Shown one piece after another: positions 1 to 8,170 of a DNA stretch of 42,299 nt. The position numbers and the translations under genes are program-made. Positions within the stretch are counted from its first letter, which is position 1. Each line of letters begins with the position of its first letter. Source of the DNA: Raskinella chloraquaticus (SeqCode) (GTDB lineage Bacteria; Pseudomonadota; Alphaproteobacteria; Rhizobiales; UBA4765); assembly GCA_002365175.1 (NCBI GenBank), contig DEZK01000038.1:1-42299 (forward strand), in the 5' to 3' direction. The notes below the pieces were generated by a model. The model was not told the origin of the DNA, did no database searches, and saw only the letters and a list, made by a program, of their open reading frames with translations.

Positions 1-14
1 TGGAGAAATTATCG

Positions 15-1517
15 ATGTTCCCTCATCACGCTCTGAAGCGCCTGGCCGTTATTGCCAGCACCCTGCTGGTCATGACTGCGAGTGACGCGGCCCCCCAGCG
101 CCGCAATGACGGCGATGCCAGCGTGCGCGTCTCGGCCGGTCATTCGGCGCGTGAAGTGCGCATCGGCGTCAGCAAGTCGGTCATTGTCGAACTCAATCAG
201 GACGCCAAGGATATCCTGGTATCGAACCCGGCCATCGCCAACGCCATCGTCCGCTCCGCCAAGCGCATCTTCGTCATCGGCACCGGCGTCGGCTCGACCA
301 ACGTCTTCTTCTTCGATGGCGCCGGCAACCAGATCGCCACCATCAACGTCATCGTCGAGCGCGATCTTGATGGCCTCAATGCGACGCTGCGCCGGCTCTT
401 TCCCAATACCAACGTCAAAGCTGAGGGCATTGGCGAGAACGTCATCGTCAGCGGCCAGGTGAATTCGGCGGCTGATGTGAAGACGGCGATTGATGTGTCC
501 GAGCAGTTCGTCAGCCGGCAGCCTTCCGCCGCCGCCACAAATTCGAACAATACCGGTACCAGCAGCCTCAGCCTGTCGGTCCCGCCCGGCGGTAGCGCCG
601 GCTCATCAGCATCCAGTTCGCGCATCGTCAACGCCTTGACCATCGTTGGCAAGGAACAGGTCCATCTCAAAGTCGTGGTCGCTGAAATGAACCGCACGGC
701 GATCAAGCAGCTTGGCGTCAATCTTGCGGGAACCTGGACGTTTGGACCCTCAACCTTTCAGTTCAACGAGCAGAATAATTACCCCGTCAACGGGTCGCAG
801 TCGACGAGCGGTACGACGCTGACCGGAATTCTTGGCGGCAGGCTCAACACCTTCATTCAGCTCCGCGTTCTGGAAAACAGCGGGCTGGCCAAATTGCTCG
901 CCGAACCATCGCTGACCGCAGTGTCGGGTGAGGAGGCAAGCTTCCTTGCCGGTGGCGAATTCCCCGTGCCGGCCTCGCGCGATCTGCAAGGCAATATCAC
1001 GGTGACCTTCAAGCAGTTCGGTGTGGGGCTTGCCTTTACGCCAATCGTTCTCTCTGAGGGGCGCATTTCCATCCGCACCAAAACGGAAGTCTCCGAGCTT
1101 GATCCGTCGAACGGCGTCGTCCTCAATGGCCTGAACATTCCGGGCCTCAGGGTAAGACGGGCGGAATCAACGGTTGAATTGCCCTCCGGTGGCACGATCG
1201 TTCTGGCCGGCCTCATCCAGGACACGACCCGCAAGGCTGTCGTTGGCATTCCCGGTCTGCGCCGCCTGCCGGTCCTTGGCCCGCTTTTCTCCAGTCAGGA
1301 CTTTCTCAACAACCAGACCGAGCTTGTCGTGCTGATCACACCTTATATCGCCAATCCTGGCGCCCGGCAGGATTTCGCCCTGCCAACCGATGGCTTCGTC
1401 AACGCGAGCGATCCGGAAGCGGCGATCTTCAACCGTCTGGTCAAGGCCAATGGCGTCAAGGGGCCGCTCGCTCACGGCGAGCGACCCAAGGGTCATTTCG
1501 GTTTCATCTACGAGTAA
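15..1517 (+). CDS. cpaC: Tad/Flp pilus outer-membrane secretin (CpaC/RcpA)
   Basis: This 500-residue protein should form the outer-membrane secretin ring through which the Flp pilus leaves the cell. An N-terminal signal peptide (about residues 1-26, ending near ASDAA) is visible. It is followed by a pilus-type secretin N-terminal domain (about 45-115), a BON-like segment (about 120-170), a Ser/Gly/Asn-rich linker (about 175-205) and the conserved secretin domain (about 235-450). The secretin domain contains GGEFPVPASRD and ends near ELVVLITPYIANP. The ATG at 15 is preceded by GGAG at positions 2-5. cpaD, cpaE, cpaF, tadB and tadC follow on the same strand with short gaps, so this is one operon. 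The usual upstream genes (prepilin, cpaA, cpaB) would lie left of the window. Length and order match the alphaproteobacterial family. The call is secure. Confidence 0.95.
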   Translation: MFPHHALKRLAVIASTLLVMTASDAAPQRRNDGDASVRVSAGHSAREVRIGVSKSVIVELNQDAKDILVSNPAIANAIVRSAKRIFVIGTGVGSTNVFFFDGAGNQIATINVIVERDLDGLNATLRRLFPNTNVKAEGIGENVIVSGQVNSAADVKTAIDVSEQFVSRQPSAAATNSNNTGTSSLSLSVPPGGSAGSSASSSRIVNALTIVGKEQVHLKVVVAEMNRTAIKQLGVNLAGTWTFGPSTFQFNEQNNYPVNGSQSTSGTTLTGILGGRLNTFIQLRVLENSGLAKLLAEPSLTAVSGEEASFLAGGEFPVPASRDLQGNITVTFKQFGVGLAFTPIVLSEGRISIRTKTEVSELDPSNGVVLNGLNIPGLRVRRAESTVELPSGGTIVLAGLIQDTTRKAVVGIPGLRRLPVLGPLFSSQDFLNNQTELVVLITPYIANPGARQDFALPTDGFVNASDPEAAIFNRLVKANGVKGPLAHGERPKGHFGFIYE

Positions 1518-1541
1518 TGGGCTGAGCAAGGAGTTCCCGAC

Positions 1542-2264
1542 ATGCCTTTTCACCCTGGTAAATTTGCGGCGATGGCGCCCTGCCTGATCATGGCAGTGCT
1601 GTCGCTGGGCGTGGCCGGATGTGCCCGCTCGCCCGAATTCAAGGCGCTGCTCGATCAACCGGTTGACTATGACAAGCGCCACCCCATCCTGCTCACCCGC
1701 TCGACCCAGAGCGCGGCGGTAGCCGTTGGTCCTTACGCACCTGCAATTACCAGCCTGCAGCGCTCGGCGATCGAAGGTTTTTCCCAGGCCTTCCGCAATG
1801 ATGGCGAAGGCAGTCTGGCGATAGCCGTCCCCTCGGGGGCAAGCAATGAAACCAACGCTGTGCGCCTGGCACGTGATGTTCGCTCCATTCTCCAGCAGTC
1901 TGGTGTGTCGCAAAGCGCTATCGTGATCAAACCCTATCGCGCTGATGCAGCCGTTGAGACGCCACCCATCCTTTTGACCTACAACCGGCTCACCGCTGCC
2001 GTTCCCCATCCATGCCGCGTGTCCGACGACCTCAACAGCAGCGTTCTCAATCGTCAATGGGAGAATTTCGGCTGCGCTGGCCAGACCAATCTGGCCGCCA
2101 TCATCGCCAACCCCAACGATCTGTCGCGCCCGCGTCCGCTTGACAAGCCAAGCGGCGGGCGTCGCGCCGTCGTCCTTGAGAAATATCGCACGGGCGAGGA
2201 TCCAAAGACCAATTACCGCAATCCGAACGCCGGCACCGCCAGCACTATCGGCCAGGGAGGCTGA
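1542..2264 (+). CDS. cpaD: Tad pilus assembly lipoprotein CpaD
   Basis: This 240-residue lipoprotein probably acts as the pilotin or periplasmic partner of the CpaC secretin. A signal peptide ends in the lipobox VAGC with the acylated cysteine at residue 27. The rest matches the CpaD pattern: a YDKRHPI segment near residue 45, a helical middle and the FGCAGQTNLAAIIANP block near residues 172-187 that is typical of the family. The C-terminal tail, YRTGEDPKTNY and beyond, is also characteristic. An AGGAG ribosome site lies about 7 bases before the ATG. The stop codon is separated by one base from the likely cpaE start at 2266, which suggests translational coupling. Confidence 0.93.
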   Translation: MPFHPGKFAAMAPCLIMAVLSLGVAGCARSPEFKALLDQPVDYDKRHPILLTRSTQSAAVAVGPYAPAITSLQRSAIEGFSQAFRNDGEGSLAIAVPSGASNETNAVRLARDVRSILQQSGVSQSAIVIKPYRADAAVETPPILLTYNRLTAAVPHPCRVSDDLNSSVLNRQWENFGCAGQTNLAAIIANPNDLSRPRPLDKPSGGRRAVVLEKYRTGEDPKTNYRNPNAGTASTIGQGG

Positions 2265-2265
2265 G

Positions 2266-3585
2266 ATGAACCCCGCTCACGCGCAGATGGCGCATGACGC
2301 CATGCTTGACGAACCGGGCGCCGCCACCGGGCCGGCGCGGGTGCGTCGCGGCATCCGTCCCATTCCGCGCATCACCGTTCAGGCATTCTGCGAAACCCAC
2401 GAGCTGCAATCGGCTATCGAAACAGCCAGAGAGGACCGCCGCCTGGCGCGCGTTCACATCAAGGTGCAGGCCGGGGGCCTTCCCGCAGCTGTTGAATTTT
2501 ACCGCGATGCACCAACGCCCAATCTGGTCATTCTCGAAACCACCGAAAGGCGCGAGGGATTACTGCGTGACCTGCAGGCCTTTTCCGACGTCTGCGATCC
2601 GACCACGCGGGTTGCTATCGTCGGTCATGTGAATGACATCCTGCTCTATCGCGAGCTGACGCAGCTTGGTATCGCCGATTATGCCGTCGTGCCGATCGCC
2701 CCCCTCGACGTCATCGAGATCATTTCCGACATCTATGCTGATCCGGCCGCCAAGCCGATTGGCCGCAACATCGCCTTTGTCGGCGCCAAGGGGGGTGTGG
2801 GCGCCTCGACGCTTGCCCACAACGTCGCTGAACGCCTCGCCAACACGATGAAGATCGACACCATCATCGCCGATCTCGACCTGCCATTTGGCACTGCCAA
2901 TCTCAATTTCAATCAGGATCCCGCCCAGGGCGTGGCCGACGCGGTACTGGCGCCGGACCGGCTTGATGCCACCATGCTCGACCGTCTCCTCAGCAATTGC
3001 AGCCCGCATCTGCACCTGCTGGCGGCGCCCTCGACACTTGATCGCACCTATGACTTTGCGGAAGGCTCCTTCGAGCAGCTCGTCGATCTCGTCCGCGTTT
3101 CGGCGCCTGTGACGATACTGGACATGCCTCATGGCTGGAATGGCTGGATTCGCCGCACGCTGATCGCCTGTGATGAGATCATTCTTGTCTGCGCGCCGGA
3201 ATTGTCGAATTTGCGCAACGCCAAGAACATGGTCGATCTCCTTCGTCAGGCCCGCCCGCACGACCCGGCGCCCAAGTTGGTGCTCAATCAGGTCGGCATG
3301 CCGAAGCGCCCCGAGATCAAGCCCAATGATTTTGCCCGTGCGCTCGATTTGCCCTTGGCGGCGTCCGTGCCCTTTGACGCCAACCTGTTCGGACTGGCGG
3401 CCAATAACGGGCAGATGATCGCTGAAGTGCAGAAAACATCGAAGGCAAGCGATGCGATCCGGGTGATCGCCGAACTGATTGAACCTCGCTCGCTCGCCGG
3501 CAAGGGACGCAATCGGCTTGGCAATCTCTCCCTACCACTTGTCGGTCAGATCCAGGCCCTCCTGGCAGGTAGAAAAAAGGCCTGA
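2266..3585 (+). CDS. cpaE: Tad pilus localisation ATPase CpaE/TadZ
   Basis: This protein of about 439 residues belongs to the ParA/MinD superfamily and directs polar or local assembly of the Tad machine. Residues about 35-165 look like a divergent receiver-type domain. The C-terminal ATPase-like domain begins at the glycine-rich loop GAKGGVGAST (173-182). The MinD-type signature lysine is present as K175, but the usual P-loop lysine position is A180, as in many CpaE/TadZ proteins described as atypical ATPases. An in-frame start further upstream (2140) would overlap most of the end of cpaD. I prefer the ATG at 2266, just after the cpaD stop and preceded by GGGAGG at 2255-2260. The assignment is supported by position between cpaD and cpaF. 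Confidence 0.93.
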   Translation: MNPAHAQMAHDAMLDEPGAATGPARVRRGIRPIPRITVQAFCETHELQSAIETAREDRRLARVHIKVQAGGLPAAVEFYRDAPTPNLVILETTERREGLLRDLQAFSDVCDPTTRVAIVGHVNDILLYRELTQLGIADYAVVPIAPLDVIEIISDIYADPAAKPIGRNIAFVGAKGGVGASTLAHNVAERLANTMKIDTIIADLDLPFGTANLNFNQDPAQGVADAVLAPDRLDATMLDRLLSNCSPHLHLLAAPSTLDRTYDFAEGSFEQLVDLVRVSAPVTILDMPHGWNGWIRRTLIACDEIILVCAPELSNLRNAKNMVDLLRQARPHDPAPKLVLNQVGMPKRPEIKPNDFARALDLPLAASVPFDANLFGLAANNGQMIAEVQKTSKASDAIRVIAELIEPRSLAGKGRNRLGNLSLPLVGQIQALLAGRKKA

Positions 3586-3612
3586 GACAGGCGATAAAGC
3601 GGAGTAGCAGTT

Positions 3613-5088
3613 ATGTTCGGCAAACGTGGTTCAAGTGATTCGGCAGGGGGCGCGCTGGCGCGTCCGCCCATGCCAAATCCGATTGCGCCGCCGGGGTCAG
3701 CGCTGCCGAAACCGCCGACCACGCATATGCCCATTGAGATCGGCGGCCCGGTGCCGATGAGCGGACCACCGCGCGAAACTGCCAAATCCGACGATTATTA
3801 CGACGTCAAGACAGCAATCTTTTCCGCTCTGATCGACACCATCGATCTTGCCCAGCTGGCGCGCCTTGACACCGAAGCAGCGCGTGAGGAAATCCGCGAC
3901 ATCGTCAACGAGATTGTTGGCATCAAGAACGTCGTGATGTCGATTGCCGAGCAGGAGGAATTGCTCAGCGATATCTGCAACGACGTTCTGGGCTACGGCC
4001 CGCTGGAGCCGTTGCTGGCGCGCGACGATATTGCCGACATCATGGTGAACGGCGCCAACCGCACCTTCATCGAAGTTGCCGGCAAGGTGCAGATGACCAA
4101 TGTGCGGTTCCGCGACAATGGTCAGCTTCTGAATATCTGCCAGCGTATCGTCAGCCAGGTTGGACGACGTGTCGATGAAAGCTCACCCATGTGCGATGCG
4201 CGCCTGGCCGATGGCAGCCGCGTCAACGTCATCGTTCCGCCGCTGGCCATCGACGGGCCCTCGCTCACCATCCGCAAATTCAAACGCGACAAGCTGACGC
4301 TCGATCAGCTGGTCAAGTACCAGTCGATTTCCCCCGAGGGTGCCGAGATCCTCAAGATCATCGGCAAGGTCCGTTGCAACACCGTCATTTCCGGCGGCAC
4401 GGGTTCCGGCAAGACGACGCTGCTCAACTGTCTGACGCGCTATATCGACGATGACGAGCGCATCATCACCTGCGAGGACGCAGCCGAGCTCCAGCTGCAG
4501 CAGCCCCACGTCGTGCGCCTTGAAACGCGCCCGCCCAACCTCGAAGGCGAGGGGCAGGTGACGATGCGCGATCTCGTCAAGAACTGCCTGCGCATGCGCC
4601 CTGAACGCATCATCGTCGGTGAGGTCCGCGGCCCCGAAGTGTTCGATCTTCTCCAGGCCATGAACACCGGTCATGACGGCTCGATGGGCACCATCCATGC
4701 CAATACACCGCGCGAATGCCTGTCGCGCATGGAATCAATGATTGCGATGGGCGGCTTCAGCCTGCCGGCAAAGACGGTACGTGAGATTATCGTTGGCTCG
4801 GTCGACGTCATCGTGCAGGCGGCGCGCCTGCGTGACGGGTCGCGCCGTATCACCCACATCACCGAAGTGGTCGGCATGGAAGGTGATGTGATCATCACCC
4901 AGGATCTGTTTCTCTATGAGCTGATCGGTGAGGACCTCAACGGCAAGATCATCGGGCGCCACCGCTCGACCGGCATCGGGCGGCCGCGCTTCTGGGAGCG
5001 CGCTCGCTATTACGGAGTTGAAAAGCAGCTTGCTGCCGCTCTTGACGCGGCCGAAGTCTCCGACGACGCCAGCAAGCGGGCGGGGTAG
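3613..5088 (+). CDS. cpaF: Tad pilus secretion ATPase CpaF/TadA
   Basis: This 491-residue hexameric ATPase of the type II/IV secretion superfamily powers pilus extension, and in Tad systems also retraction. The N-terminal 60 residues are proline-rich and low in complexity. A helical N-terminal domain follows (about 60-160), then the RecA-like core with Walker A GGTGSGKTT (K267), an Asp-box region ITCEDAAELQ, the Walker B region RIIVGEVRGPE and a His-box segment GSMGTIHANTP. All motifs are intact. The gene lies 27 bases after cpaE and 4 bases before the tadB start. The family match is unambiguous. Confidence 0.97.
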   Translation: MFGKRGSSDSAGGALARPPMPNPIAPPGSALPKPPTTHMPIEIGGPVPMSGPPRETAKSDDYYDVKTAIFSALIDTIDLAQLARLDTEAAREEIRDIVNEIVGIKNVVMSIAEQEELLSDICNDVLGYGPLEPLLARDDIADIMVNGANRTFIEVAGKVQMTNVRFRDNGQLLNICQRIVSQVGRRVDESSPMCDARLADGSRVNVIVPPLAIDGPSLTIRKFKRDKLTLDQLVKYQSISPEGAEILKIIGKVRCNTVISGGTGSGKTTLLNCLTRYIDDDERIITCEDAAELQLQQPHVVRLETRPPNLEGEGQVTMRDLVKNCLRMRPERIIVGEVRGPEVFDLLQAMNTGHDGSMGTIHANTPRECLSRMESMIAMGGFSLPAKTVREIIVGSVDVIVQAARLRDGSRRITHITEVVGMEGDVIITQDLFLYELIGEDLNGKIIGRHRSTGIGRPRFWERARYYGVEKQLAAALDAAEVSDDASKRAG

Positions 5089-5092
5089 GGAG

Positions 5093-6091
5093 ATGGTACT
5101 CGACCCGCTGCTGCGCCAGGTCCTTGCCGCCATGCTGGGTATCATCAGTGGCGGCGGCCTCGCCTATGTGTTGTTCTATGGTCGCCTTTCCGGTGAACAT
5201 GCCGGAGCCAAGCGCATCGAGAAGATCGCTGCGATTAACGGCAGGCGCGGCGTCGACGCGCGTGCGGGCGGCGACCCTACGCAGCGGCGCAAGCAGATCG
5301 AGGATACGCTGAAGGAAAGCGAAGAGCGCCGCAACCGCTCATCGAAAAATGTCCCCCTTCACATCAAGCTCGAGCAGGCAGGTCTTTCCTGGACCAAGCG
5401 CGGGTACTTCATCGGCTCGGGGGTTGCGGCGCTTGTTAGCGCCATCGCTACTTTCATCGTGGCCCAAAATCCGTTGATTGCGCTTGCCGTCGGCTTCGTC
5501 TTTGGTCTGGGCATTCCAAACTGGCTGGTCAATTTCCTCAAGAACCGCCGCCTCTCCAAATTCATCGACGAGTTCCCCAATGCAATCGACGTGATTGTGC
5601 GTGGCGTGAAGGCAGGTCTGCCGCTCGTCGACTGCATTCGCATCTGCGCCCAGGAAGCGCAGGAGCCAGTCAAGAGCGAGTTCCGCAAGATGATCGAAAC
5701 CCAGACATTGGGCATCCCGCTGGCGGAGGCAGTTGAGGGGCTCGCTGCTCGCGTGCCGATCCCCGAGACGAACTTCTTCTCGATCGTTGTCACCGTCCAG
5801 CAGCGTTCGGGCGGCAATCTTTCTGAAATTCTCGGCAATCTGTCCAAGGTGCTGCGTGATCGCAAAAAGATGAAAGCGAAGATCAATGCGATGTCGCAGG
5901 AAGCCAAGGCGTCGGCGGCGATCATCGCTTCCTTGCCGTTTCTGGTGCTCATCATGGTCTATCTCAGCGCGCCCGATTACATCCAGCTTTTGTGGACCAC
6001 ATCGCAGGGCAAGCTGTTGATGTTCGGGTCAGTGCTGTGGATGCTCGCGGGCATCCTCGTCATGCGTAAAATGATCAATTTCGACTTTTAA
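5093..6091 (+). CDS. tadB: Tad pilus inner-membrane platform protein TadB
   Basis: This platform protein of about 332 residues belongs to the T2SS-F family and couples the CpaF motor to the growing pilus in the inner membrane. Membrane segments are visible near residues 10-27, 105-145, 280-300 and 305-325. The cytoplasmic T2SSF domain lies at about 160-285 with the typical FPNAIDVIVRGVKAGLPL and ETNFFSIVVTVQQRSGGNL blocks. An in-frame upstream start (4928) would overlap cpaF by more than 150 bases. The ATG at 5093 follows the cpaF stop directly with GGTAGGGAG in front, and starts with the expected hydrophobic helix, so I use it. Confidence 0.93.
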   Translation: MVLDPLLRQVLAAMLGIISGGGLAYVLFYGRLSGEHAGAKRIEKIAAINGRRGVDARAGGDPTQRRKQIEDTLKESEERRNRSSKNVPLHIKLEQAGLSWTKRGYFIGSGVAALVSAIATFIVAQNPLIALAVGFVFGLGIPNWLVNFLKNRRLSKFIDEFPNAIDVIVRGVKAGLPLVDCIRICAQEAQEPVKSEFRKMIETQTLGIPLAEAVEGLAARVPIPETNFFSIVVTVQQRSGGNLSEILGNLSKVLRDRKKMKAKINAMSQEAKASAAIIASLPFLVLIMVYLSAPDYIQLLWTTSQGKLLMFGSVLWMLAGILVMRKMINFDF

Positions 6092-6102
6092 GGAAGCTTG
6101 AT

Positions 6103-7077
6103 ATGGCCGAGCGCCTGGTCGCCCTGATTTATGATCGCGGCTTTATGCTGGCATTGCTGGCCTTCATTGCCGCCATCGCCACCGTGCTGACGCTCGCTAT
6201 GCCGTTCCTGCAGAACGACAAGCTGAAATCGCGCATGAAATCGGTCGCCACCGAACGCGACCGGCTGCGGCAGCGCTCACGCGAGAAGATGAACCGCGAG
6301 AAGCGCGAACTGAGCCTGCGTAATGAGCCGAAGGCCTTCCTCAGGCAACTTGTGGAGCAGTTTGAGCTTGTGAAGCATGTCGGTACCAACGACATGAAGC
6401 AGCAATTGTTGATGGCGGGCTTTCGCGGCCAGGCGCCGCTATTCACCTTCCTCCTCTTCCGCCTGGTACTCCCGCCCATCGCCTTTCTGGCAACGCTGTT
6501 TTACGTGTTTGTCGTCGTGGAAGTGAATCAGCCGCCCTTGATCCGCTTTGGCATGGCGATTGCGGCTACCTGGATCGGCTTTCAATTGCCTGGTCTGTAC
6601 CTGAAAAATATCATCCAGAAACGGCAGCAGACCATCAAGCGCGCTTTTCCCGATGCGCTTGATCTGCTGCTCATTTGCGTTGAATCCGGCATGGCCATCG
6701 AGGCCGCCTTCCGTAAAGTGGCTGTCGAAATTGGTAGCACATCAGTACCGCTCGCCGAAGAGTTGTCGCTGACGACAGCAGAACTGTCCTATCTGCCGGA
6801 CCGCCGCCAGGCTTATGAAAATCTTGCCCAGCGCACCGGGCTTGACGGCGTCAAGGCTGTGAGCCTCGCGCTCATTCAGGCTGAGAAATATGGAACATCT
6901 CTAGGTCAGACCCTGCGCGTCATGGCTCAGGAAAATCGCGATATGCGCATGTCTGAAGCGGAAAAAATGGCCGCGGCCCTGCCACCGAAGCTCACCGTGC
7001 CGATGATCGTGTTCTTCCTGCCGGTGTTGTTTGTGGTCATTTTGGGCCCGGCAGTTATTCGCGTCATGAATCAGTAA
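6103..7077 (+). CDS. tadC: Tad pilus inner-membrane platform protein TadC
   Basis: This 324-residue protein is the second T2SS-F-type platform protein, the usual partner of TadB. Hydrophobic segments lie near residues 14-35, 105-130, 140-162 and 298-320. The T2SSF domain (about 180-300) contains FPDALDLLLICVESGM and the GTSLGQTLRVMAQENR block. An AAGGAAG ribosome site precedes the ATG. It is the last plus-strand gene of the pilus block. The next gene runs toward it from the opposite strand with only 52 bases between the stops, and I see no clear hairpin there. Confidence 0.93.
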   Translation: MAERLVALIYDRGFMLALLAFIAAIATVLTLAMPFLQNDKLKSRMKSVATERDRLRQRSREKMNREKRELSLRNEPKAFLRQLVEQFELVKHVGTNDMKQQLLMAGFRGQAPLFTFLLFRLVLPPIAFLATLFYVFVVVEVNQPPLIRFGMAIAATWIGFQLPGLYLKNIIQKRQQTIKRAFPDALDLLLICVESGMAIEAAFRKVAVEIGSTSVPLAEELSLTTAELSYLPDRRQAYENLAQRTGLDGVKAVSLALIQAEKYGTSLGQTLRVMAQENRDMRMSEAEKMAAALPPKLTVPMIVFFLPVLFVVILGPAVIRVMNQ

Positions 7078-7129
7078 GACCCGATAGCTGGACCAACCAT
7101 CGTCGAGCGGTGAACCCAGGCGGGGCTGT

Positions 7130-8056
7130 CTAGCGCTGCAGCAGGCTGAGAGGTCCGGAAGTCTGACGGCTGGCCTGTGCTGGCGCTTTGGCGCCGGTCA
7201 CGCTGCTGCTGCCCGTTACCTCCTTGCCACCATTGCGGATCGTCTCCCACGTATTGGCCTGCTTCAGAAGACCACGCAGCAGCGAGATGTTCTTCTCCGC
7301 CTGCTCGGGAGGTAAATCTTTTTTGGCGATGATTTCGGCTTCGTCAAAGCGCCCTTGCAAGCCAATCACCAGCGCCAGGTTCTGGCGCGCCCGCTCGTCC
7401 GATTTGCTTGTTGCGGTTGCCTGCCGCAGATAGGTTTCAGCAGCATTGAGATCACCCGACAGCGCGTAGCTCAAGCCGAGATTAGACAGAACCGACGCTT
7501 CGCCAGGGGCAATCAGAAGGGCGGACTGATAATGCTCGCGCGCCGTTTCGGCACGCCCGATCTGATCATAAATAGCTCCTTGCGCTGACAGCAACCGCCA
7601 ATCGGGCCGGTCGGGGCTGTGCGCCTGGGCAAGAACACTCAACGCTTCGGTGAACTGGCCATTCGCCGCCATCGCCTTGCCAAGCTCTCCTTTCAGGAAA
7701 TTCGACGAGCCATTGGCAAGAACGGCTTTCTGGAGAACCGCGACGGTCTGCGCGCGCTGGTCCTGCGCAGCGAGCGCACGTGAATAGGCATAGGCTGCCT
7801 TTTCGTCGCCGGGATTGGCGTTGAAACGCTCGCTCCAGTACTGGCTGGCCTGTACGACGTCGGCCTGGCTGCCGATGTCCGGGCGCCGGATTTGCGTGCT
7901 GTTGCCGCGTGGCGAGCAGGCGGTGAGAACGAGTGCCAGCGCAACGCTGGCCAGAAGGCCGCGACGACGACCAAACGCGACGAGCCTCGCTGCCCGGGTC
8001 CGGTCTGAATGGGCGGCGCTCAGCATGAGGTGTTCAGGAGGGGACATGACATTCAT
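7130..8056 (-). CDS. TPR-repeat lipoprotein, TadD-like
   Basis: This lipoprotein of up to 308 residues has tetratricopeptide repeats. A hydrophobic segment ends in the lipobox LTAC with cysteine 47 when counted from 8056. Helical repeats run from about 85 to 255, with typical TPR spacing in EALSVLAQAHSPDRPDW, AREHYQSALLIAPGEAS and AETYLRQATATSKSDE. The position next to the tad operon and the lipoprotein plus TPR layout fit TadD, which helps pilus assembly in the periplasm. TadD is usually on the same strand as tadC, and here it is convergent. Starts at 8056, 8047 or 8026 are possible, none with a strong ribosome site. Any of them retains the lipobox. The name TadD is inferred from context. 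Confidence 0.78.
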   Translation of the reverse strand: MNVMSPPEHLMLSAAHSDRTRAARLVAFGRRRGLLASVALALVLTACSPRGNSTQIRRPDIGSQADVVQASQYWSERFNANPGDEKAAYAYSRALAAQDQRAQTVAVLQKAVLANGSSNFLKGELGKAMAANGQFTEALSVLAQAHSPDRPDWRLLSAQGAIYDQIGRAETAREHYQSALLIAPGEASVLSNLGLSYALSGDLNAAETYLRQATATSKSDERARQNLALVIGLQGRFDEAEIIAKKDLPPEQAEKNISLLRGLLKQANTWETIRNGGKEVTGSSSVTGAKAPAQASRQTSGPLSLLQR

Positions 8057-8074
8057 GCCGCCATTGTTGAAGCG

Positions 8075-8095
8075 TTAACCCTAATGTTTGGTTAA
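8075..8095. promoter_or_regulatory. TTAACC/GGTTAA dyad upstream of the TadD-like gene
   Basis: TTAACC (8075-8080) and GGTTAA (8090-8095) form a perfect 6-bp inverted repeat with a 9-base spacer. It lies 19-39 bases before the 8056 start of the TadD-like gene. TTAACC-type half sites are part of the known CtrA recognition pattern of alphaproteobacteria (TTAA-N7-TTAA or TTAACCAT). The spacing between the TTAA cores here is 13 rather than 7, so this is not a canonical full site. CtrA or a related regulator is only a suggestion. Confidence 0.35.
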
Positions 8096-8170
8096 ATTGC
8101 TTATTTTGGCTTGCCCGCCGTGCATCTTTCACGCAGCAATATCTAGCCACAATCACTCACAGGAAAGTTG

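Noticed and set aside
1167..2057. Long minus-strand open frame (296 codons) across cpaC and cpaD
   Set aside because: It is opposite two well-identified pilus genes, has no domain, and shows the composition of an antisense shadow.
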